DNA of 64,000 nt from positions 1 through 64,000 of IMG/VR virus record IMGVR_UViG_3300032086_002413, one strand, 5' to 3'. A program made the translations under genes and the position numbers. Every line of letters starts with the position of its first letter. Within the stretch, counting starts at the first letter, position 1. The notes under the pieces were generated by a model. It saw only the letters and a program-made list of their open reading frames with translations. It was not told the origin of the DNA and did not search any database. This document shows positions 19,307 through 27,973 of the stretch, one piece after another. The DNA comes from a virus.

Positions 19307-20779
19307 TTAAGCTACTTGTGAAGCAGTCTTAAATAGTACGAAGTTATTAGCTCCTTGAACACACAAACATCTTTCAGACAAGAAGTGTACATTCATTTCA
19401 TCTACATCAGAAGTATAAACTCCACCTACAGATCCAGTGATCCAAGATTTCATTTTACGATCATCAGCTTCAGAAGCTCGATAACGTACGTGTAAGAATG
19501 GTCGCTTGATATTTTTACCAAGTGATTGATCATATACTGTAGAAGTACCAGCGGGTACAAGTACACCATCAATATTTCCACCTAAACCACGAGTCGTAGC
19601 ATCGTTAAGATATTTCCAGTCAGTTTTGTAGAAGTCATAAGAACCTCTGCGGAAACCGCTAAATCCTAAGTTAAGTGCCATATCTTCACTATTGTTGAAT
19701 ACACCAAAAGATGATCCACCATTATAATGAGCATTAACAGCTCCTAACATATCATCAAATGCTAGCGCAGTAGCACGATTTAAGAAAAGCATGTTTTCTT
19801 CAATAGCACCTTGCTTGTCTAGATTTTTTAGAATTTCATCAAAATCTTTTAATCCACTACGAGGACTACCATCAGAGTTATCTAATCCGTCTTCTCCAGA
19901 GTTAAAGTTTTGATAAATATTTCCTCTTGACTCAATAGCAGCAAACATACCTTCAGTACCTTTGAAACTAGCACCAATTGCGCCAGATCCAGAAGCTGCA
20001 AGCTCACCTTCAACCATTGACATTTCAAGATAATCTTCAAATCGTAAACGTGTTTCATGCTCAGATTTTAAGTACCATAGGTATCCTGATGCACCGTTTT
20101 CAGTAGTAACCTCAACCCAGCCAATTTGCGCAGCATCAGAACCAGAGATAGAATATTTATCTTTGATAATGATTGGCGAGTTACTGAATTGTTGGAAACC
20201 AGCATCTACAGATCCATCCATACCAGCTGTACCTTTTTTAAATTCTGAACCATATACAAATACTTTTACAGTAACAGCAGTTCCAGAAGTAAGTCCAGCA
20301 GCAGTAAGAGTAGCACCACCATAAGCAAGTACAGTAAATGTGTTAGTATCTACAGCAGATACAACACCTTTAACTACTTTATCAGCAGTCCAAGTTACAC
20401 CGTCATTAGGATGTGTACCTGCTTCAATAACAGAAACTGTTTGACCAACTCTAATAGAGTGATCATTTTGTGTAATAACACCAGTTGTAGTATTAGCAGA
20501 AGCAGCATCGTAAGCGATGTGTAATCTTCCTTGCTCTGACCAAATAACTTGATCTGAAGCAGAAGGAATCTCAGCTCCTACCATACGTAAAAATGAAGCT
20601 ACAGAACGATTTCCATATCGCTCAACTTCTTTTTCATATACGTCAGGTAAAAACTGTTGTGCAAAAGTACCTCCTCCTGAACCAGAGTCAAAAGTAAGGT
20701 AGTTAGTTCCAAATAATGATTTGGTGGGCGCAGGAGTAAGTCCCGCGGGGAACGATCCACCGGTTTTTAATAATCCCAT
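19307..20779 (-). CDS. major capsid protein
   Basis: This 490-residue protein follows a scaffold-like gene and a portal. The segment FAQQFLPDVYEKEVERYGNR (about residues 39-58), with the following SVASFLRMVGAEIP, looks like the N-arm and spine-helix start of HK97-fold capsid proteins in marine phages. Residues about 95-170 are Thr/Val/Ala-rich and look like an inserted beta-domain. The C-terminal half holds VRYRASEADDRKMKSWITGS and ends in beta-strands. Its own downstream terminator fits a product needed in several hundred copies. The Gly/Ser-rich stretch near residue 32 may be flexible or cleaved. Confidence 0.82.
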   Translation of the reverse strand: MGLLKTGGSFPAGLTPAPTKSLFGTNYLTFDSGSGGGTFAQQFLPDVYEKEVERYGNRSVASFLRMVGAEIPSASDQVIWSEQGRLHIAYDAASANTTTGVITQNDHSIRVGQTVSVIEAGTHPNDGVTWTADKVVKGVVSAVDTNTFTVLAYGGATLTAAGLTSGTAVTVKVFVYGSEFKKGTAGMDGSVDAGFQQFSNSPIIIKDKYSISGSDAAQIGWVEVTTENGASGYLWYLKSEHETRLRFEDYLEMSMVEGELAASGSGAIGASFKGTEGMFAAIESRGNIYQNFNSGEDGLDNSDGSPRSGLKDFDEILKNLDKQGAIEENMLFLNRATALAFDDMLGAVNAHYNGGSSFGVFNNSEDMALNLGFSGFRRGSYDFYKTDWKYLNDATTRGLGGNIDGVLVPAGTSTVYDQSLGKNIKRPFLHVRYRASEADDRKMKSWITGSVGGVYTSDVDEMNVHFLSERCLCVQGANNFVLFKTASQVA

Positions 20780-20799
20780 TTTTAAATGTTTTTAAATGT

Positions 20800-22053
20800 T
20801 TATTCTCTAATTTTAATTCTCAGTTTTGAAGTATCTTGACCACTAACTGCACGAACTTTTATACCGCTACTAGTAGTAACACCTTCGTGTTTACCTCTAG
20901 GATCTAAATCTATGTTTTTAGATTTTGCCATTTGTTGCTTTAGCGCATCGGCTTTACCTTGCTCATAGAAATGATTTGCAATATTATCAGCGTTCATAGC
21001 AGTAAATAATGCTTTATGATAACCAGCAGCATCAGACATCATTTTATTTTCATCAACAAACTTATTGACGAAAGTGTTAATGTCAACCTGGTTTTCTCTA
21101 ACAGAATTTACATCCTTGACCTTGTATCGATAACGATTATCACCAACTTTGAAATCAAAACCTTTGAAATCATTGTTAAATAGTTCATTTGTTTTGTCTT
21201 CGAATACAGATCTAGTTTTTTGTGCTAGTTCTTGATTAAGAGTTTCCTCCTTTTTATAATCCTCATAAAACGAAACCGCTTCCTTTTGTTCAGGCGTTAA
21301 CTTAGAACTTAACTTAAGTTCGTCGTAATATTTACCTTTCAAGCTATTAAGATGCGATTTAGCTTCAGCTATAGATTCTTTTAAATTTAGTTTTTTACGT
21401 TTTATGTCGCGTTCATCATCTATTGATTCATCATAACTAAAATTATCCTCCATTAAAAAAGAAACTTCTTCTTCATTAAGGTGTGGCTTTGTTTGTCTAT
21501 AATATTCTCTTAAAATATCATTATCAGACATGCCACTATAATCTTTATTAAGCTTAACGTAATCCTCTAGTGTTCCACCTGTTTCTTTCATGAAATCAAC
21601 AAGCTTCTCTATGTTTTCTGGAAGAGACATATCTTCCTGATTATTAGTTACATCTTCTTGTTCCTGTTTAAGTTTTTCAGGTATATTATTTATTTTTTCG
21701 GCTAATGTAGGTTGTTCTACATTTTCTTCTTGAACAAGCTCGAGTACTTGCTCTTCATTTTCTTCAGCGGCCCGTACTTCTCCGTCCACTTTTTCGCTAT
21801 CTGTGGTTTGTTCGCCCACATCCACGCTTGTTGTTTCTTGCTCTTGAACGGCATCTTCTTCTTGATTAAGTTTAGTAAAATCTACCTTTATTGTGCCATC
21901 TTCTTTTACAGTCGTTACACCTTCTGGTAAAGTGTTTTCTGAAGATTCTTCTACTACTTCTTCTTTAGTTTGTTCTACAGTTTCTTGTTGTTCTTGTTCA
22001 ACTTGTTGATCAGTAGTCTCTACTGCATCAACTTCTTTTACTTCTTCTTCCAT
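20800..22053 (-). CDS. scaffolding protein
   Basis: The protein has 417 residues. The first 140 are extremely acidic and low in complexity (E, V, Q, T repeats), followed by charged helices (DERDIKRKKLNLKESIAEAK) and a C-terminus that is more basic and conserved-looking (GVTTSSGIKVRAVSGQDTSK). Acidic, helical proteins of this size encoded between portal and capsid are scaffolds that guide capsid assembly and then leave the head. I infer that the C-terminal part binds the capsid protein. No protease motif is visible. Confidence 0.7.
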   Translation of the reverse strand: MEEEVKEVDAVETTDQQVEQEQQETVEQTKEEVVEESSENTLPEGVTTVKEDGTIKVDFTKLNQEEDAVQEQETTSVDVGEQTTDSEKVDGEVRAAEENEEQVLELVQEENVEQPTLAEKINNIPEKLKQEQEDVTNNQEDMSLPENIEKLVDFMKETGGTLEDYVKLNKDYSGMSDNDILREYYRQTKPHLNEEEVSFLMEDNFSYDESIDDERDIKRKKLNLKESIAEAKSHLNSLKGKYYDELKLSSKLTPEQKEAVSFYEDYKKEETLNQELAQKTRSVFEDKTNELFNNDFKGFDFKVGDNRYRYKVKDVNSVRENQVDINTFVNKFVDENKMMSDAAGYHKALFTAMNADNIANHFYEQGKADALKQQMAKSKNIDLDPRGKHEGVTTSSGIKVRAVSGQDTSKLRIKIRE

Positions 22054-22082
22054 GATAAAATATTATATAATTAATAAAAAAA

Positions 22083-24449
22083 TTATTTTGGTTCAAATTG
22101 TTCTAGGTTGAAACCACTACCCATTGTGTCATTTCCAGATGATTCAAACTTCATTTTGTCTCTCTGTGTTTGACTATTTTCTTTGTAAATATCTGTTTCT
22201 TTTTTAACATCAAACTCTCTATTTTTTATAGCCATATTTAATTCAAATTCATATTGCATTAAATCTTTCTTCAACTGTTTTTCAGTTTCCATTCTCCTAG
22301 TTTCAAGCTCAGCTTCTGTTTGTACTAATTGAAGTTTTTGCTCAGTAATAGCTTGTTGTTTTTGTATCTCAGCTTGCGCAGCAGCTTGTTGCGTTTGAGT
22401 ATTAGCATCAGCTTGTGCTCTTATATTAGCTTGCTGCATTTCCTGATCTGTTTGCTGCTTCTTTTTTCTTCTTACTTTTAGCAGTTGATTTGCTAATTTT
22501 AAATTCTTTATTTCACGTATATCTATAGCATCCTCAAGATATATTTGATCTTTACTAAGTGCAACTTGTATATTATTTTCCAACATTTGTTTTTCTTCTT
22601 CATCTGGAGCTAATTCAATAAAAATTCCAAAATCATACAAATGCATGTCTTTAATATCCTCTAAAGTTCCTACATTAAATCTACCTATAGAACTTATAAA
22701 CGCATCTCTAGTAGGCGAATATTCTAATATATCAGATATACGTAAACTAATACATTCAGCCGTTTGTGCTGTTAAATATAAAGCAGACTGTAATATATGT
22801 CTAGTTGCTGTGTTAGAATTAGCTGCTGCTAACTTTTGAACACCAACCAACGCTTTGGCATCAGGTAAACTTCCGTCTCTAGCTTCATTTAATCCTGTTA
22901 CATCTCTAATCATACCCATATAATAATTGTAAGTATTGATTAATGAAGATATTTTGTTATTGCCACCATTAGATGTCAACTCTGTAATAGGAATTTTTGC
23001 CGCATTCATATCACCATCTTGAGTGTATGATCTACCTATAACAGAACCTGTTTGGAAAAACATGTTTAATGCTTCTTGTGGATTATAATTTGTCCCGTTA
23101 CCTAAATCTATTTCAGCTAGACCATCAGCATCTAAATATACACCATCAGGAATGATACGAGATAATACTTGTTGTAATTTTAAATGTGTAAGCTGTATCA
23201 TATCAGCAAAACCAGTAATTCTACTAACAAGTGATTCTATTCTACCTTTATATATTCTAGGTGCAACTATATTGTAATTCAACATTACTTTAGTTGTATC
23301 GCTTTTAGGCCTAGTCATATTCTTAGCTAATTCCCATTTAAGCATTTTTTTTGTACCTAAAACAAAAACACCATCATAAACAACCTCTATAGATCTACTA
23401 ATTTTTTCAAAATTACTTCTTGGATCTTTTGGAGGATTAAACTGATCATCTTTTTCTAACGCTTTATCAGCACCAGTAGCTGTTTTTTTAATTTTAAAAA
23501 CCTCGTTATTATATGTTTTATAGTTAAAATATAATATTTGTATTGTGTTAGCATCTAAAACAGAATCTTCATTTATAAACCTATTATGTGATGCAGACGT
23601 TTGTACTCCTTGTTTTGTTAACTCTTTTAAATCCTCATCTGTAAGATCTGGAAACTGTTGTTTTAACTCGTTGATAGTAACACTTTTAACTTCACCAACA
23701 TAATAAATATCATCAAAATATGGCGAATGTGTGTATGAATAAACAATATCTGCTGGATCTACATACTCTACTTTTATACCTTCAGATTTAGTAAAAAAGT
23801 TTTTTACACAAGCAATACCTAAAACAGTTAGATCATAGTTAACTCTTTTTCTAGTTAAATCATATTTGTTTTGATTTAATATAGCGTTTATAGCTTGCTC
23901 TTCTGCTATTTCTATAGCTTGCTTATATTCAGTCTGCATGTGTAACGATAACTCTTCCTCTGTTTCAGGTAAAGTATTTTTATCGTTGCTATACATATTC
24001 ATACCTAGCTCACCTTCTACTCTATCATTAAAATCTTTTGCTTGCATGTCAGTAACAATAGATTCAACATAGCTTGTTCTTTCTTTTATAGAAGAAGGAT
24101 CTTGAGAATACGCTTTTATATCAAATAACCTATCAGACATGCCATTTACTACAATATCTACAAACTTTGGAATTATAGGAACTGGTTTCCAGTCTAAATT
24201 CAAATAAGATAAATCACCATTTATAGATAATTCATCTTTATATTTTTTAACAGATTGTTCACCTCTAGCATAAAGTCTTAACCTGTGATATTCATCACGA
24301 TTAGAATAAAAACGTGTAGCACCAGAATCTCTTTTGAACCATTCATGTTCAATAGCCCTAGCTACTTTTAGACCGTATTTAGATCCGGCCTTTTCAGCAT
24401 CACTTGCGATCTGACTAGGAAATGAACTTTTTAATATTGTTTCAGCCAT
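22083..24449 (-). CDS. portal protein
   Basis: This 788-residue protein sits between the large terminase and the scaffold, the canonical portal position. The N-terminal 450 residues are mixed alpha/beta with YxRGEQSVKKYKDE-like helix-turn segments. The clip/stem region lies around residues 470-590 (PDGVYLDADGLAEIDLG, GLNEARDGSLP). The last 130 residues are a long Gln/Glu/Lys coiled coil (about 660-760), resembling an extended barrel. It should form the dodecameric ring through which DNA is packaged and ejected. Confidence 0.8.
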   Translation of the reverse strand: MAETILKSSFPSQIASDAEKAGSKYGLKVARAIEHEWFKRDSGATRFYSNRDEYHRLRLYARGEQSVKKYKDELSINGDLSYLNLDWKPVPIIPKFVDIVVNGMSDRLFDIKAYSQDPSSIKERTSYVESIVTDMQAKDFNDRVEGELGMNMYSNDKNTLPETEEELSLHMQTEYKQAIEIAEEQAINAILNQNKYDLTRKRVNYDLTVLGIACVKNFFTKSEGIKVEYVDPADIVYSYTHSPYFDDIYYVGEVKSVTINELKQQFPDLTDEDLKELTKQGVQTSASHNRFINEDSVLDANTIQILYFNYKTYNNEVFKIKKTATGADKALEKDDQFNPPKDPRSNFEKISRSIEVVYDGVFVLGTKKMLKWELAKNMTRPKSDTTKVMLNYNIVAPRIYKGRIESLVSRITGFADMIQLTHLKLQQVLSRIIPDGVYLDADGLAEIDLGNGTNYNPQEALNMFFQTGSVIGRSYTQDGDMNAAKIPITELTSNGGNNKISSLINTYNYYMGMIRDVTGLNEARDGSLPDAKALVGVQKLAAANSNTATRHILQSALYLTAQTAECISLRISDILEYSPTRDAFISSIGRFNVGTLEDIKDMHLYDFGIFIELAPDEEEKQMLENNIQVALSKDQIYLEDAIDIREIKNLKLANQLLKVRRKKKQQTDQEMQQANIRAQADANTQTQQAAAQAEIQKQQAITEQKLQLVQTEAELETRRMETEKQLKKDLMQYEFELNMAIKNREFDVKKETDIYKENSQTQRDKMKFESSGNDTMGSGFNLEQFEPK

Positions 24450-24450
24450 G

Positions 24451-26661
24451 CTATTTTATTATTTGTGAGTGCGTACCTCTATTGTTATATTTGTTAATTC
24501 TTAAATTTAAAGATTGTTTTTCGTATCTTGGTTTAGGATGATATAAATGTCTATTGCAAGCCATTATAGCTAATCCGCTACTTATAGTAGCATCAAACTT
24601 TGTTCTTTTATTTATATCAAATCTAGCCCAATCATTTAGCGTTTTATTAAAATAAACGTTACCAGCTCCTTCTTCATTAAAACCTACATATTTATCTATA
24701 TATGTTTCTATAGCAGCCGCGTGTGCTTGTTTTATATATTCTGATGTGTTAGGTATACCGCCTATATCTCTTTCACTTACAGATAGTTTGTTGTAAACCT
24801 TATCTGGTCTATTCATTGAAAAGCCTCTATAACCTCTTCTCTTTATATAATACAATAATCTTGGTTTGTTGTTTTCAGCTAGTATTGGCATGCCATAATA
24901 AACTATAGCCATTAACACATCTTCAAAAAACATCTCTGCAGTTTGAGGTCTTGCAATATATTCTAAAAAAAATGCGTTTGGCGGTGCATCTTCCATAGAA
25001 AATGTTGTTAAACCGTGTAGTGATCCTTTTGAACCTTGACCATCTACAGTACCAGATATATCATACGAGTCACATCCGAAAGCACCAATATGCTCATTTC
25101 CAGGATATTTTATCCCGTTCTTTACTATTACATTGTTTTCTAGATTCTTAGGTGGTGTCCAGGATATTAAAAATCTACCATTTTTGTTTGGTTTAAAATA
25201 AACCTTAGTATCTTGAATACCGTTTTCCCATTGAAAACTACCTCTTGTTATAACACCTTGTCTTTCAACATCCGCATTATAATCTATTTGCTCGTATATT
25301 TTAGTTAAATTAAATATACTATTTTTTGCTTCATCTCTAAAAGCATGCTCCTCTGTTCTAGGAAACTGTCTATAAAATTCGTTTAAACCGTCAGAATCAT
25401 CTCTAAGTCCCTCTACTTCATTCTCCCAGTACTCTATTACTCCTGTATCAATTTCTTGTCCATCGATACCAAGTATGGGTTTTTCTGGCGTATCAAATAC
25501 AGGGTGTCCATAAGTATCAATGTATCCTTCGTAGTTCCACTCCATAGGTATGAACAAAGAATATAATCCTGAACTAGTCTGTCCATTGCGATTTCTTTTT
25601 GTAACATCTGAATTATAATAAAGTTTTTTATAGTTTTCGCCACCTTTATCATAAGCATTAGATGTTGATCCCATCATACACTTACCTATAATCTTACTAC
25701 CTAATCTTAATGTAGTTTTAGTAACTCTCCAGTTATTTAATATATTATCAGGTCTTTCCCATTTACCACTTTCATCATGTACTAAAAGTCGAAGCTTTTC
25801 CCCATCATAAGAGTTGTCACCTGTATTTTTCCAGTCAATGGTTGTATCAAGACCCTCTTGAACTCCAATCTCAGATTCCATGGTAGCCTTGAGGCTATTT
25901 CTTGTAAGCTTCGACGCCGGAACCCTGTAAGCAAGCTCTGTTTTGGGTCTGTCCATGCCGTCCTGTATTGGCTTAAAGAAAAACGGGTAATTAACTGATA
26001 TTGGGACGACTTTGTCGGTAAACATCTTTTTCGCATCAGCACCCGTCTTTGATAAGATACCGAATCTTGAATCTTTAGATATTGTAGCTTGGTTAACCGT
26101 TTCTCCAGAGGCCATGAAAGAAAATCCTGATCTTCTGTTTTTAAGATAACATATACCATATGATCTGTAATCGGCCTTGCAAGCTTCCCAAAATATAAAA
26201 AATATCCTATTGGCTTCACGATAATCTGGTCTTCCAACGTCAATCTTTGTCCATTGCAAATACATGTAGTGAGTACCAGTAATATAAGTAGGTTTTTCAT
26301 TGTTTTTGAACCAGTAACCACTATCACGTCTTTCAAACTCTTCATCAATATAGTTGTACCATTTATTTTTAAAATCTTCTGGATATGACTCCCAATCAAA
26401 TATTGTTTTTATATTTTTAAACTCTTTAGGTAGATCTTTAGCTTCCCACTTATTTAAGCTTTCATCTATTTTTGAAATTAAAGGTAAACCTATTTTCAGG
26501 TTTTGTATTTCTACAATTTCACCTAAAGTACCATCTTTACTTATAACAACAATATCATGTTCTTTATTGTAACCATATTTCCATTTTTTGTACCTATTGT
26601 TTTTTTTAAGTACATTTTGTTTTATAGGAGTTATGGTTTTTATTAAAGTTTGCTCGTACAT
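24451..26661 (-). CDS. terL: terminase large subunit
   Basis: This 736-residue protein is the packaging motor. The ATPase domain has a deviant Walker A loop (KNRRSGFSFMASGE, about residues 174-187) and a Walker B strand LLVHDE (about 292-297). The nuclease domain opens with AFGCDSYD (about 527-534), giving the first catalytic aspartates, with further acidic residues downstream (FFEDVLMA and FDATISSG). It lies between a small-terminase candidate and the portal gene. The missing classical GKS triplet is common in this phage terminase branch and does not suggest inactivity. Confidence 0.85.
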   Translation of the reverse strand: MYEQTLIKTITPIKQNVLKKNNRYKKWKYGYNKEHDIVVISKDGTLGEIVEIQNLKIGLPLISKIDESLNKWEAKDLPKEFKNIKTIFDWESYPEDFKNKWYNYIDEEFERRDSGYWFKNNEKPTYITGTHYMYLQWTKIDVGRPDYREANRIFFIFWEACKADYRSYGICYLKNRRSGFSFMASGETVNQATISKDSRFGILSKTGADAKKMFTDKVVPISVNYPFFFKPIQDGMDRPKTELAYRVPASKLTRNSLKATMESEIGVQEGLDTTIDWKNTGDNSYDGEKLRLLVHDESGKWERPDNILNNWRVTKTTLRLGSKIIGKCMMGSTSNAYDKGGENYKKLYYNSDVTKRNRNGQTSSGLYSLFIPMEWNYEGYIDTYGHPVFDTPEKPILGIDGQEIDTGVIEYWENEVEGLRDDSDGLNEFYRQFPRTEEHAFRDEAKNSIFNLTKIYEQIDYNADVERQGVITRGSFQWENGIQDTKVYFKPNKNGRFLISWTPPKNLENNVIVKNGIKYPGNEHIGAFGCDSYDISGTVDGQGSKGSLHGLTTFSMEDAPPNAFFLEYIARPQTAEMFFEDVLMAIVYYGMPILAENNKPRLLYYIKRRGYRGFSMNRPDKVYNKLSVSERDIGGIPNTSEYIKQAHAAAIETYIDKYVGFNEEGAGNVYFNKTLNDWARFDINKRTKFDATISSGLAIMACNRHLYHPKPRYEKQSLNLRINKYNNRGTHSQIIK

Positions 26662-26936
26662 TACTTAGATCTTCTTTCCGCAAAACCACCAAAATTTTTC
26701 TTTTCGTCAGTCTCTTTATTATCAATCATACTTTTTTCATTTTCAATACGTGATAATATTTCAAAAGCATCAAATATTGCTAACTTTTTAGTTGCAGCAG
26801 CATTTTTTAAACGATCAGCAGCTAACTCATCATCACCTCCTTCTACTATTATTTCTTCTTCTGCTACTCTTATTAATTCATGTACTGCTTTATAACCAGC
26901 TTGGATTATATTCGATTTCAGTTGTTTTGCTTCCAT
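26661..26936 (-). CDS. candidate terminase small subunit
   Basis: This 91-residue, largely helical protein holds ADRLKNAAATKKLAIFDAFE in its core and ends FGGFAERRSK. It is encoded directly upstream of the large terminase, sharing a base at the junction, which is the usual place for the DNA-recognition subunit. No clear helix-turn-helix can be assigned by eye, so the call rests on position, size and helix content. It overlaps the preceding gene by 47 bases. Confidence 0.5.
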   Translation of the reverse strand: MEAKQLKSNIIQAGYKAVHELIRVAEEEIIVEGGDDELAADRLKNAAATKKLAIFDAFEILSRIENEKSMIDNKETDEKKNFGGFAERRSK

Positions 26937-27492
26937 AATTTATAGATATTGAATTTAATTGTACTCTATATAATCTTTCACCATCTATAATAAACTCATA
27001 TTCACTATTAGGTGTAAAACCAACTATATCGTTATCTTGTATATTTTCAATACATTTTAATGTGTCGTTATTATACTTTAAAACACCTATTAGTGGTTTT
27101 TCTTTTTCTGTAGAAAATTTATCATTATTCTTTATTGGTTTAACGAAACAAAAACCAGGTGGTGTATACCACTTGTCATTTCTTTTGTAGAGAAAGATTT
27201 GATCTATATAACATAAATATTTATCTTCCATAAAATAGCTCATACTATTTTTTTCGTTTCCTCTAACATCATTAAAACGTCTAAAAACATTATGATGAAC
27301 AACAACTATATCTCCTTTTTTTAAATAATCAAACTCTTTGTTTAATGGCTCCTGTACTATAACACCAAGTCTATTAACATATTTATGATCTTCTATAGAT
27401 GTATTTAACAAAAGTGTAGTTTCACCAATTTTCTTTTTATTATTGTATCTACCATTTAAAGGTTCAACTATGTAAGCATATAAGTGCTTCAT
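26890..27492 (-). CDS. possible tandem GroES-like (Cpn10-fold) protein
   Basis: This 200-residue protein appears to contain two repeats of a small beta-barrel. The first (about 3-103) has KIGETTLLL, then NRLGVIVQEP, LKKGDIVVVHHNVF and a closing YLCYIDQIFLYK, in the same order as the strands of co-chaperonin GroES. The second (about 114-182) has FCFVKPIKNND, GVLKYNND and NDIVGFTPNSEYEFIIDGERLYRV. Proteins with the KGDxVxVHHNVFR motif are found near terminase genes in marine phages and are usually called hypothetical. The Cpn10 assignment is my inference from strand pattern, supported by the presence of a groEL/groES pair in the same genome. Confidence 0.45.
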   Translation of the reverse strand: MKHLYAYIVEPLNGRYNNKKKIGETTLLLNTSIEDHKYVNRLGVIVQEPLNKEFDYLKKGDIVVVHHNVFRRFNDVRGNEKNSMSYFMEDKYLCYIDQIFLYKRNDKWYTPPGFCFVKPIKNNDKFSTEKEKPLIGVLKYNNDTLKCIENIQDNDIVGFTPNSEYEFIIDGERLYRVQLNSISINYGSKTTEIEYNPSWL

Positions 27493-27710
27493 TAATAAGT
27501 TAAATTATATTCTACAGCTATAGCCATGTTTTTATTAAAATTTTTCCAAGGTAAAACCTCTTCATTTTTTTCTATAAATATATTATAACTATTTTCTTCT
27601 TCAATAATTTCAACTATGGTATGTCCTCCAAAAACCTCTTGACCTATACTATAGTGCATTGCATCGTTCTTGTAATCTCTACCAATGCTAATCTTTCTTA
27701 TTAGATTCAT
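27492..27710 (-). CDS. small conserved phage protein
   Basis: From the ATG at 27710 the product is 72 residues (MNLIRKISIGRDYKNDAMHY, then SIGQEVFGGHTIVEI). An upstream in-frame ATG at 27737 would add a lysine-rich LKKLKK extension and more than double the overlap with the preceding gene. I prefer 27710 because ISIGxDYKNxMHYxxGQ looks like the true conserved N-terminus. Predicted to be mainly beta-strand. Function unknown; it shares a base with the next gene. Confidence 0.55.
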   Translation of the reverse strand: MNLIRKISIGRDYKNDAMHYSIGQEVFGGHTIVEIIEEENSYNIFIEKNEEVLPWKNFNKNMAIAVEYNLTY

Positions 27711-27939
27711 TTTTTTTAGTTTTTTTAAAGCTACCATCTTTTACATCAATATCTACATCACCGTAGTTTTCTCGTAGCTCTTCTTTTAATTTAATTAATT
27801 CTTGACCTAATAAATCATGCTGATGCAATAATTTATGTTTTTTTAATTCTAAAACTCCTAGATCAGAAGATATTGTTTGCATTATTGTAATTAAATTCTG
27901 TAACTTACTTAATTCTTCTGTTTTTAATTGTTTACTCAT
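27688..27939 (-). CDS. coiled-coil small protein
   Basis: This 83-residue protein is dominated by heptad-like helix (KLQNLITIMQTISSDLGVLE and KHKLLHQHDLLGQELIKLKE) and ends in a basic, disordered tail. Short coiled-coil proteins occur in this position between adhesin and terminase genes of related phages. They may be assembly factors or terminase partners. No catalytic motif is seen. Confidence 0.55.
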   Translation of the reverse strand: MSKQLKTEELSKLQNLITIMQTISSDLGVLELKKHKLLHQHDLLGQELIKLKEELRENYGDVDIDVKDGSFKKTKKNESNKKD

Positions 27940-27973
27940 TTTATATAATTTGATTTATTAAATATACTAATTT

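Noticed and set aside
24451-26661. Terminase as inactive because the Walker A lacks GKS
   Set aside because: This terminase branch often has a deviant P-loop, and the Walker B and nuclease residues are intact.
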